Positions 1 through 6,167 of a DNA stretch of 9,519 bases are shown piece after piece. Origin of the DNA: CAZGXQ01 sp964530195 (GTDB lineage: Bacteria > Patescibacteriota > Minisyncoccia > Minisyncoccales > GBS-2); NCBI GenBank assembly GCA_964530195.1, contig CAZGXQ010000045.1, forward strand, positions 1-9,519, written 5' to 3'. Both the position numbers and the translations under genes were made by a program. Positions within the stretch are counted from its first letter, which is position 1; each line of letters opens with the position of its first letter. The notes below the pieces were generated by a model, which had not been told where the DNA came from, searched no databases, and saw only the letters and a program-made list of their open reading frames with translations.

Positions 1-194
1 TGAATCACTGAATAAATAGTGAAACAAAAAATCAGGGCTTTAAAAACTGTAGCAATCAAGAGAATTAAAAATCCAAACTTTATTTTTAACGTTCTTGCAG
101 CAACAATAGTTGCGACTCCCAAAAGATTACTATATGGAACAAAGGAAAGCAAAATCACAATCCAGTTTTTTCTTTTTAAAATCCAGAGAATCAA
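1..194 (-). CDS. Membrane protein, N-terminal part only (runs off window)
   Basis: The minus strand is open from a TTG at 194-192 to the window edge (about 64 codons). The product would have two hydrophobic stretches: WIVILLSFVPYSNLLGVATIV near residues 11-31, and FGFLILLIATVFKALIF near 43-59, separated by a short basic segment. The TTG overlaps the TGA stop of the upstream 91-aa gene as TTGA, a typical arrangement for translational coupling. The same frame has a TAA about 24 bases upstream and no ATG, so TTG is the only common start available. Loosely it resembles the second half of small DedA/VTT-like membrane proteins (a Pro-containing helix followed by a GF-rich helix), but I would not name it. 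An alternative is that this and the 91-aa gene are one protein: one extra A in the A5 run just before the overlap would fuse them. Confidence 0.55.
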   Translation of the reverse strand, partial: MILWILKRKNWIVILLSFVPYSNLLGVATIVAARTLKIKFGFLILLIATVFKALIFCFTIYSVI

Positions 195-466
195 TCTTTT
201 TGGCTTCTTTCTTGATTAAAAGAAAATTTTAACCATTCTGGAATTTTCGCTTTGATTTTTTCAATAAAGAAAGCTTTCTTTAACCATTTCACTAACCAAC
301 TTGTGGCATAAAAAATCAAAACCATTCCTAAAATCCACTTAATAGAAATCAAAATTGCAACTAACCAAAAAGGTAAACCTCGCAAAAAATAAAAGGTAAT
401 AGCAACGCCATCATGAGCTAAAAACAAAACCGGCAAACCCTGCAAAACAATTAAAAACCTTTCCAT
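191..466 (-). CDS. Small integral membrane protein, 91 aa
   Basis: I do not recognise a family. The 91 residues hold about two to three hydrophobic segments: near 4-16 (FLIVLQGLPVLFL), near 22-38, and near 39-60 (ISIKWILGMVLIFYATSWLV). A basic amphipathic tail rich in Lys follows and ends SFNQERSQKD. The ATG at 466 is well supported by an AAGGAGGTGA Shine-Dalgarno element on the minus strand at about 471-480. It lies 29 bases after the sortase stop, so it is the third gene of the CAP-sortase operon. Its stop overlaps the next start (TTGA). It may be the N-terminal half of a larger membrane protein split by a one-base change in the A5 run near 195-199. A role in envelope assembly alongside the sortase is only inferred from position. 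Confidence 0.7.
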   Translation of the reverse strand: MERFLIVLQGLPVLFLAHDGVAITFYFLRGLPFWLVAILISIKWILGMVLIFYATSWLVKWLKKAFFIEKIKAKIPEWLKFSFNQERSQKD

Positions 467-470
467 TTTC

Positions 471-480
471 TCACCTCCTT
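471..480 (-). promoter_or_regulatory. Strong Shine-Dalgarno for the 91-aa gene
   Basis: Minus-strand AAGGAGGTGA closely matches the anti-SD complement and sits a few bases before the ATG at 466. It fixes that start. It also shows that the third gene of this operon has its own initiation site, unlike the sortase gene, which has none. Confidence 0.8.
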
Positions 481-495
481 TTTATTTTTAAAGAA

Positions 496-1140
496 CTATT
501 TTTTTAATTTAGCTTCCACGACTAATCTTTGTTTTTGGGCATATCTTCCAGGTGGCCAGCAAGTGACTAGGAATAAAATATTTTCGTCCTCAACTTTTGG
601 AAAATCTTCTCCTTCTTTTAAAATAAATTTTCTGGTGATGAAATAAGGATATTGTTTGTGTTGAAAATTTATAAAAACCTCATCGCCTTCTTTTACATCT
701 CTCAAATAAGTAAAAACCCACGCAGGATTTGATTTTGGCCAATCGTGCATTGCAGAGTGTCCTAAAATTACAGTGGCTCCTTCTTTTGATGGCAAAGCAT
801 AATCTTCAAACATTACCACTCCCCTATCCAAAAATTCAAGAATCTTTTTTTCGTCTGTGCTTTTTGCCAAAAAAACTGGAGCTGAAATTTCAATTGATGG
901 GATTTCAATGCTATTTTCTTTTTCTGAAAAAGGAAAAGAAAAAGATAGTGAAGGTGTTAAAACAGGAATTTGAGATGAAATTGGCTGTTTTTCTTTTAAT
1001 AACCAGTTTGAAAAAGTTAAATTTATAGCTTTGTAATTAAAAAGCCAGGAAATTTTTTCCCAGTTAATGATTACAAAAAATATCAGAAAAAAAAGTAAAA
1101 AGAATTTTAAGAGAGTTAATTTTTCTTTTGGAATTTCCAT
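496..1140 (-). CDS. Sortase family transpeptidase (class D/E-like)
   Basis: Sortases cleave a C-terminal sorting signal with an active-site Cys and join surface proteins to the envelope or to each other. This 214-aa protein has an N-terminal membrane anchor (about 11-27, LKFFLLFFLIFFVII), a linker to about residue 77, then the sortase domain. The catalytic triad is visible: His128 in VILGHSAM, Cys194 in LVTCWPPG, and Arg205 in AQKQRLVV. Length and the TCxPxG-type context fit small single-anchor class D/E sortases; the class is tentative. The ATG at 1140 follows the CAP gene's TAA by one base and has no Shine-Dalgarno, so translation is probably coupled to CAP. No LPXTG-type signal is evident in the CAP protein or in the C-terminus of the PA14 protein near the right edge, so its substrates are probably outside the window. 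Confidence 0.9.
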   Translation of the reverse strand: MEIPKEKLTLLKFFLLFFLIFFVIINWEKISWLFNYKAINLTFSNWLLKEKQPISSQIPVLTPSLSFSFPFSEKENSIEIPSIEISAPVFLAKSTDEKKILEFLDRGVVMFEDYALPSKEGATVILGHSAMHDWPKSNPAWVFTYLRDVKEGDEVFINFQHKQYPYFITRKFILKEGEDFPKVEDENILFLVTCWPPGRYAQKQRLVVEAKLKK

Positions 1141-1141
1141 G

Positions 1142-2089
1142 TTAATAGAGCAAAACTTTGTGAGGGATAAGGTAAAGAATGTCTTGTTTATCCAAGAGCA
1201 AGAACAAAATTAAAAGAAGAATAAGACCGAAAGTTTTAAAAATTAAATCTGGATGCTGAACATCAATTTTGACAAAAATAGTTATTAGCAAAAGTAAGAT
1301 TATGAAAATTAAAACTAGATAGACAAACTTTTGAATAAAATCATGATAGTTTAAAATAAAAGATTTCAAAAAAGAAGGAGGTTTTGTTTGAATACCCGAA
1401 ACCTCTTTTATCACAATTGGCGAAGGTGTAGCTGTTGGTAATTTTTCTTTTTGTGCAATTTCTTCTTTTGGGACTGTTGGGGAAGGTGTTGGAGTTATTT
1501 GCTTTTTTATTTCTATTTCTTTTGCCTGAATAATTTTTGGAGATGCAAAAAGTTGAACTACAAGATAAACTTCATTTCCTTGAAAATTTCCTTTTAAAAC
1601 AGCAATTCCAATTTCTTTAAATGAAGGATTTAAAATATTAGCTCTATGTGATGGAGAATTTAACCAAGCTTTATGAACTTCTTCTGAATCTAAAAAACCA
1701 ATAGCTAAATTTTCTCCTGCCATCTGATATGTATAACCTAATTTCTCCATTAAATTCCACGCCCAAAAACCTTCTGGAGTTTTATGGCTAAAATAATTTT
1801 TAGAAAGCATATCTTGAGCTTTTAATTTTGCAGCTTCATTTAAAATTGGATTTTCACTTAAAGGAGGTAGTCCGCTTTCCCTTCTTGTTTTATTTGTGAG
1901 CTCAATTAAAGCGCTCTTTGTAATTTCGGCAAAAAAACTTGTTTTTGGAAGATAAAGATAAAAAGGAAAAAGAGAAATTTTTAAAATCGCAATTAAAATT
2001 ACTAAATAAAAAAGAATTTTCCCTTCCAAAATTTGAGGTCTAAAATTATTTTCTTCGCAAGGAATAAAAAGCTTTTTGAAAATTTTCAT
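1142..2089 (-). CDS. Membrane-anchored CAP/SCP-domain protein
   Basis: CAP (SCP/PR-1) domain protein, 315 aa from the ATG at 2089. The N-terminus carries a conserved-looking short motif (FIPCEENNFRPQ) and a membrane helix at about 25-46. The CAP domain spans about 60-185, with the usual cavity residues visible: His102 in YFSHKTPEG, Glu126 in AGENLA, Glu137 in SEEVHKAW and His148 in SPSHRANIL. A Pro/Thr linker follows (TPTPSPTVPK and TATPSP, about 195-240), then two C-terminal hydrophobic segments (about 254-276 and 285-300). Bacterial CAP domains are extracytoplasmic and their biochemical role is mostly unknown. The gene heads the operon with the sortase and abuts it by one base. A TTG one codon upstream is possible, but ATG fits better. 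The promoter is so close that the mRNA is probably leaderless. Confidence 0.9.
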   Translation of the reverse strand: MKIFKKLFIPCEENNFRPQILEGKILFYLVILIAILKISLFPFYLYLPKTSFFAEITKSALIELTNKTRRESGLPPLSENPILNEAAKLKAQDMLSKNYFSHKTPEGFWAWNLMEKLGYTYQMAGENLAIGFLDSEEVHKAWLNSPSHRANILNPSFKEIGIAVLKGNFQGNEVYLVVQLFASPKIIQAKEIEIKKQITPTPSPTVPKEEIAQKEKLPTATPSPIVIKEVSGIQTKPPSFLKSFILNYHDFIQKFVYLVLIFIILLLLITIFVKIDVQHPDLIFKTFGLILLLILFLLLDKQDILYLIPHKVLLY

Positions 2090-2096
2090 CAATTAA

Positions 2097-2125
2097 AAAA
2101 TAACACAAAACCCAATTTATGTCAA
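2097..2125 (-). promoter_or_regulatory. Sigma70-like promoter of the CAP-sortase operon, probably leaderless
   Basis: The minus strand has a perfect -35 TTGACA (2125-2120), a 17-base spacer and -10 TATTTT (2102-2097). The -10 ends only seven bases before the ATG at 2089, so a start at normal distance would fall on or next to the start codon. There is no Shine-Dalgarno in between. The -35 lies directly in the T-tract end of the preceding gene's terminator. Confidence 0.7.
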
Positions 2126-2151
2126 GAAAAAGGGCTCACTTTCGTGAGCCC
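2124..2151 (-). terminator. Rho-independent terminator of the PKD lipoprotein gene
   Basis: On the minus strand an 8-bp stem GGGCTCAC / GTGAGCCC closes a GAAA tetraloop and is followed by TTTTTCTT. It lies 15 bases after the PKD gene stop. The same stem length, GAAA loop and T-tract recur at 7344-7375. Confidence 0.92.
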
Positions 2152-2166
2152 TGACTTTTGAGGAAG

Positions 2167-3168
2167 TTATGGTAAAACTTCAAATTGAGCGATGACGCCT
2201 ACCCATTGAGGACATGAAGTGCAACATTTATCATCATCGTCCCGGACCTCAAGCTTTACAAAGTAAGTTCCTACAACTTTTGGCACAAAAGTAATAGTGC
2301 TTCCATATCCCAGAAGTTCCCAATCACTACAAGGCTTTTTGATATACCAGCGCCATCCGATAATTCGATCTCTGCCAGAGCAATAGCATCCATAGCAATT
2401 TGGAGAGAGTTCACCACAATCTCTAGCTTCTGAGGGACAAGGCACGCAAACGCGATCATTATCGTGAGAATCTCTTCCATCAAAGGTTACTTTGTCGCCA
2501 ACATGAATTTCATCTGGAGAAATTTTAATTATTGCGGTTGGTGCCCCATCTTTTGGATACACATAAACTTTCTTTGATGCCGAAGCTTGAGCACCATCAT
2601 CATCGGTAACTGTTACCACAACTGTGTACTCTCTACAACCCCGGCAATAGCAATGTCTAACAACTTTACCTTCTTTAACTGTACCGTCTCCAAAATTCCA
2701 AGTTATTTTTGTAATTTTTTTCATTTCGAACGAAGCTGGGTCTAGAGCATCAACAGAGAATTCAAGCATATCTCCTGCCTCTATTCTACATCCATTAAGG
2801 TCTTTTACATTAATTTCTAAGATCTTAGGTGGGGGGTTACGGACCTCAACAATTTTAGTGACAGAATCTGTAGCGCCAAATTTGTCTTTCACAGTCAAGG
2901 TTACAGCGTAGGTTCCATCGTCAGCAAAAACATGGGTTACAGTTTTCCCTTCTCCCCTGTTCCCATCTCCAAAATCCCAAGAGTATGTGAGTCCTTTTCC
3001 TTCAGGGTCGTGAGAAGCTGAAGCATCGAAAAATACAGATTCGCCTGCATACGGATAAGCGGGAACAAAGGTAAATTCCGCAATGGGTGGTTTGTTGAAA
3101 AGAGCGCAGCACCCAACCAGCAGGATTCCCAATCCCAAAAGTCCAACGACCGCTATCTTCCTTTTCAC
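2167..3168 (-). CDS. Cysteine-rich lipoprotein with three PKD domains
   Basis: This 333-aa protein is exported and lipidated. It has a basic N-terminus, a hydrophobic stretch and a lipobox LVGC with Cys20. Three PKD (Ig-like) domains follow at about 27-110 (YSWDFGDGNRGEG), 112-204 (TWNFGDGTVKEG) and 208-333 (WRWYIKK, FVKLEVRDDDD). PKD domains are beta-sandwich modules common in surface adhesion and polysaccharide-associated proteins. About 14 cysteines lie beyond the lipobox pair: CYCRGC in domain 2, a CVPC...CYGCYC insertion near 240-265, and CCTSC near the end. This suggests several disulfides outside the membrane. The GTG start at 3168 is fixed by a near-perfect Shine-Dalgarno. The gene is flanked by its own promoter and terminator, and it is visibly richer in G+C than its neighbours. 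No enzymatic domain is seen; its partner is unknown. Confidence 0.9.
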   Translation of the reverse strand: MKRKIAVVGLLGLGILLVGCCALFNKPPIAEFTFVPAYPYAGESVFFDASASHDPEGKGLTYSWDFGDGNRGEGKTVTHVFADDGTYAVTLTVKDKFGATDSVTKIVEVRNPPPKILEINVKDLNGCRIEAGDMLEFSVDALDPASFEMKKITKITWNFGDGTVKEGKVVRHCYCRGCREYTVVVTVTDDDGAQASASKKVYVYPKDGAPTAIIKISPDEIHVGDKVTFDGRDSHDNDRVCVPCPSEARDCGELSPNCYGCYCSGRDRIIGWRWYIKKPCSDWELLGYGSTITFVPKVVGTYFVKLEVRDDDDKCCTSCPQWVGVIAQFEVLP

Positions 3169-3177
3169 GACAGATCA

Positions 3178-3219
3178 CCTCCTTACTTTTAACAATACAA
3201 ATTTAAGAAATTTTGTCAA
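3178..3219 (-). promoter_or_regulatory. Promoter and Shine-Dalgarno of the PKD lipoprotein gene
   Basis: On the minus strand, -35 TTGACA (3219-3214), a 16-base spacer and -10 TATTGT (3197-3192) are followed by a short leader containing TAAGGAGGTGATC. The AGGAGG occupies 3183-3178, nine bases before the GTG at 3168. This near-complete anti-SD match decides the GTG start and suggests high expression. Confidence 0.82.
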
Positions 3220-3232
3220 GTTTTAGTTTTGG

Positions 3233-3260
3233 TTTGAATTTTATGGTTTTGTTTGATAAT
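3233..3260 (+). promoter_or_regulatory. Possible weak promoter of the PPM-like/propeller gene
   Basis: The plus strand has TGATAAT at 3254-3260 as a -10 candidate and a poor -35 (TTTGAA or TTGAAT, 3233-3239) at a short spacing. Transcription would begin at or next to the ATG at 3270, giving a leaderless message, consistent with the lack of any Shine-Dalgarno there. The divergent PKD promoter overlaps this stretch. Confidence 0.35.
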
Positions 3261-3269
3261 TTTAAATTG

Positions 3270-5156
3270 ATGAAGGTTTATGAGTTTTATTTTAACCCCC
3301 CGCTGAAAGAAAGCGACAAGTTAGAAAGAGGAGTAATTTTTGAAATTTTTTCTTTTGAACCAAAAAATATTTATGAAAAACGCTTAGGATTTCTTTACAT
3401 TGTCGGACATTTAAAAAATGTTTTACCAAAAACTCTCCGTTTTTTAGATGATTTGTCGTATTTTATTAAAGAAAATTATTACAAAAAAAGCATCCTTAAA
3501 CCAGATATAGCTTTTCGTCAAGCTATTAAAGAAACAAACAATTTTTTACAAAATAGAATAGAAAAAGGAGATGTAAGCTGGTTGGGAAATTTAAACCTGA
3601 TTGTTTTAAGCTTAAAAGATTTTGCAATAAATTTTACAAAAATTGGATCAATAAAAGTTATCCTATTAAGAGCCGGGAAAATTGTAGATTTGGAAAAAAA
3701 ACTAAAACTTAAAGATATTGAATCTCATCCTCTTAAAGTCTTTGGCAACATAGTTTCAGGGAAGGTTGTTGAAGATGATCTTTTGTTAATTTTTACAGAT
3801 AAGATTTACAATTTTTTCGAAAAAGAAAAGTTAATTGAGGAGATTTCAAAATTTCCTTCAAGTTTTGAGGAAAAAATAAAAAAAATTTGTCAAGAAAAAA
3901 AGGAAGAATTAAAAGAAATCAGTGGCGCTTTGTTGGGAATTTCTTTAGTAAAAGAAAAAATGCCTATTCAAAGTGAAATTATCTCTTCTGAGGTTTCAAA
4001 AGAATTTTCTTTTCGTCAAGTTTTAAAAATTCATTTGAAAAATTTATTAGAAACCTTGAAAAACCTGAAAGAACCTGCCTTTAATTTTATTAGAAAAAAC
4101 ATTTTAATTTTATCTTTGGTCTTTTTTCTTTTTATTGGTTGGGTAGCAACCAGCATTGAAGGTAGTTTAAGGGCTAAAAATTATTCAAAAAAAATAAACG
4201 AAATCGAAAATACTCTAACTCAGATAGAAAATAATTTAGTTGATGAAAACACTTCCCAAATTCTTTTGAAAGAAAGCCTAAAAAAGATTGCACCAATTTT
4301 AAGAGATATTTCAAGATTACCAAAGAATTTTTCAAAAAATGTCATTGCGTTAAACGAGAAAATCTTAATCAATCTTTATCACTTAAATAAACTTGAAAAA
4401 ATCAAAGAGCCTGAAATTTACATTCAAATTGATCAAAAAAAGTTTGTGCCTCAAAAATTTGTTTTTCAAAACGAAGATCTTTATTTGTTTTCAGCTTATC
4501 AAAAAAATATTTTAAAAATTGACAAAGAGAAAAAAGAAACCGTTTTGGAAATAAATCGAAAGTTTGACCTTGCCTGCGCATTAGATGATTTGATTTTGTT
4601 TTTTAGCAAACCCAATCAGGTTACGATTTTGAAAGATGGTAAATTTTTTACCGTTTTTATTTCTCTTCCCTACTCTGATTCCGATTTTTCTGACATTAAT
4701 TGTTATCAAAACAATATTTACTTTTTAGACAAAAAACTGGGGCAAGTTGTTTGGTATTTTCTTTTAAAGCCAGGAGAAAATTATAAAATAGGAGAACCAA
4801 CACTTTTGTTGGAAAAGGCTATCTTAGCAAATTCAATAAGTTTTGATGGAGATTTGTGGATTTTAGAGAGAGACGCTATTTTAAAATACAAAAAAGGAGA
4901 ATTAAAAGAAAAAATAAAACCAGATATTTTTCCTGAAATTCAGAGCTTTTCTAAAATTTTCACTAACCCTTCCCTCCCCTATTTTTTTATTTTAGAACCT
5001 GAAGAAAAACGAGTTTTAATTTTTGAAAAATCTGGAAAAATTTTCAAGCAATTTCAAAGCGAAAAATTTGACAATCTTTTGGACTTTGCAATTTCAAAAG
5101 ATGGGAAAAAAATCTTTCTTTTAAACGGTCAAACTATATATCAAATAAATTTGTAA
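3270..5156 (+). CDS. PPM-like pseudophosphatase with membrane helix and C-terminal beta-propeller
   Basis: From the ATG at 3270 the protein has 628 residues. Residues 1-230 read as a degenerate PPM/PP2C fold: LGFLYIVGHLKN sits where active enzymes have an ADGMGG-type metal site, FTKIGSIKVILLRAGKI where they have VGDSRAYLIRDGKL, and DDLLLIFTDKIY where they have the late SDG motif. Only the last Asp survives, so metal-dependent phosphatase activity is unlikely. One membrane helix (about 277-296) follows, then a Glu/Lys/Asn-rich coiled coil (about 306-338), then a region of beta-propeller-like blades (about 375-628; FDGDLWILERD and ISKDGKKIFLLNG). The likely topology is cytoplasmic PPM-like domain and external propeller. 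In-frame alternative starts are ATG 3243 and TTG 3213. I prefer 3270 because the alternatives add only a poorly structured tail and the -10 candidate fits. Function unknown; the layout suggests sensing. Confidence 0.8.
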   Translation: MKVYEFYFNPPLKESDKLERGVIFEIFSFEPKNIYEKRLGFLYIVGHLKNVLPKTLRFLDDLSYFIKENYYKKSILKPDIAFRQAIKETNNFLQNRIEKGDVSWLGNLNLIVLSLKDFAINFTKIGSIKVILLRAGKIVDLEKKLKLKDIESHPLKVFGNIVSGKVVEDDLLLIFTDKIYNFFEKEKLIEEISKFPSSFEEKIKKICQEKKEELKEISGALLGISLVKEKMPIQSEIISSEVSKEFSFRQVLKIHLKNLLETLKNLKEPAFNFIRKNILILSLVFFLFIGWVATSIEGSLRAKNYSKKINEIENTLTQIENNLVDENTSQILLKESLKKIAPILRDISRLPKNFSKNVIALNEKILINLYHLNKLEKIKEPEIYIQIDQKKFVPQKFVFQNEDLYLFSAYQKNILKIDKEKKETVLEINRKFDLACALDDLILFFSKPNQVTILKDGKFFTVFISLPYSDSDFSDINCYQNNIYFLDKKLGQVVWYFLLKPGENYKIGEPTLLLEKAILANSISFDGDLWILERDAILKYKKGELKEKIKPDIFPEIQSFSKIFTNPSLPYFFILEPEEKRVLIFEKSGKIFKQFQSEKFDNLLDFAISKDGKKIFLLNGQTIYQINL

Positions 5157-5206
5157 TTTTGGAGTATCGTTCGTTTTGGCAGAATGAATAATTTTTCCAT
5201 TAATCT

Positions 5207-6051
5207 CTAATTTAACCCTTCTACTATCCACCAAAGTTCTATTTCGTTTTTATCTTCATTAACCAAAATAGCGCCATAAGCAATATGTTTTCCATTAGGG
5301 CTGAAAACAGGCTGAGAGACATAATTGTACTTTTTCCCTTCTTTACCATTAACCACGATAAACATTTTATTCTCTCTCTTTGCTCTATAAGCTACTTTTT
5401 ACTATCAGGGCTAAAAATAATTGGATCTGAAATAATTCTTGAATAAGAATTCACAAGATCATTTGTAAACATCTTCTTTGCCATCAATTACTACAAACCA
5501 GTTTTCTCCTTTTTTCGCCACATAAGCTATTCTTTGACTATCTGGACTAAAAATAAGAGACCATATTTCAATCCCATCATACTTTTCTCCCTCCTCACCA
5601 TTAATTACCACAAAGGATTTACCCCCCATTTTCTGCTATATAAGCTAATTTTTTTCCATCAGGACTAAAAGGATTAAGCCAGGGAAAAAGCATAACCTCA
5701 TCGTAAAGTTTGCCTTCATTCCCATTTACCACTACCATCCATTTTCCATTTTTTGCCACAGCATAAGCTACTTTTCTTCCATCCGGACTAAAAAAGGTAA
5801 ATCAAGCATTTTAACAGCTTGATCCATAGGAATTGTCGCTAATTTAGTGGTGGTTAGGTTGAAATTTGCTACCTCAGGAGTTGGTGTTTTTTCTGGTTCT
5901 ACAATTTTTTCTGTTTTTTTAATTTTTTCTGGGAACTTTACTTCAGATTTTATTACATTTTTTTTCGCAGATTGCCAAACCAAAATTCCCCAGCCACAAA
6001 AGCGACAAGGATAATAACAATCAAAACTTTCGAAAAAGTATGATTGTTCAT
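5207..6051 (-). pseudogene. Broken membrane-anchored beta-propeller (PD40/TolB-like repeat) gene
   Basis: Read through several frame changes, the minus strand encodes one protein. It has an N-terminal anchor beginning MNNHTFSKVLIVIILVAFVAG, a charged linker with KTPTPEV, then repeats of about 40 residues of the type FSPDGRKVAYAVAKNGKWM...VVNGNEGKLYDEV. Recognisable repeats include KLAYIAENGGKS, RIAYVAKKGENWFVV, VAYRAKRENKMFIVVNG and HIAYGAILV. One-base shifts are needed near 5988-5991 (G4), 5790-5795 (T6), 5622-5627 (G6), about 5468-5476, and 5396-5400 (A5); bases given as on the coding strand. A further shift near 5230 would extend the C-terminus as VDSRRVKLEINGKIIHSA. The longest intact piece is about 70 codons (5983-5768). 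The product would be an exported propeller. Either the gene is decaying, or the assembly has homopolymer errors here. Confidence 0.85.
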
Positions 6052-6077
6052 GATTTATATTTAATAAATTTTATCAA

Positions 6078-6108
6078 ATCAATATTGTGGGCAATAATTG
6101 ATAATAGT
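6078..6108. repeat. Hairpin at the outer edge of the left inverted repeat
   Basis: ATCAATATTG pairs with CAATAATTGAT across a TGGG loop with one bulged base. It abuts and partly overlaps the left copy of the 26-bp inverted repeat. ATCAATATTG also occurs at the outer edge of the right copy (plus strand, 6963-6972). Confidence 0.5.
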
Positions 6109-6123
6109 CGAACCTATTTTGGA
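6091..6123 (+). repeat. Left copy of long inverted repeat
   Basis: The core at 6098-6123 reads TTGATAATAGTCG followed by AACCTATTTTGGA. It is a perfect 26-bp match to the reverse complement of 6942-6967. Similarity extends outward (GCAATAA here, GCAATA there) and inward through GAAA after one mismatch. Both copies point inward, like terminal inverted repeats. Confidence 0.85.
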
Positions 6124-6144
6124 CGAAAAGGAAAAAATTTCGTG

Positions 6145-6167
6145 AATGGTGATTAAATTTTGTTCAA
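6145..6167 (+). repeat. 23-nt near-identical direct repeat, copy 1
   Basis: AATGGTGATTAAA then TTTTGTTCAA. It matches 7514-7536 at 22 of 23 positions. This copy covers the stop codon and 3' flank of the FtsH-ext-like gene; the other lies inside the Cys/Pro-rich secreted protein gene. Confidence 0.5.

Noticed and set aside
19..219. Plus-strand ORF of 66 codons
   Set aside because: It is antisense to a minus-strand frame with two clear membrane helices coupled to the upstream gene, and it has no ribosome site.
5157..5206. Terminator between the convergent propeller genes
   Set aside because: No stem followed by a T-tract is seen. The stretch is more likely the frameshifted C-terminal end of the minus-strand pseudogene.
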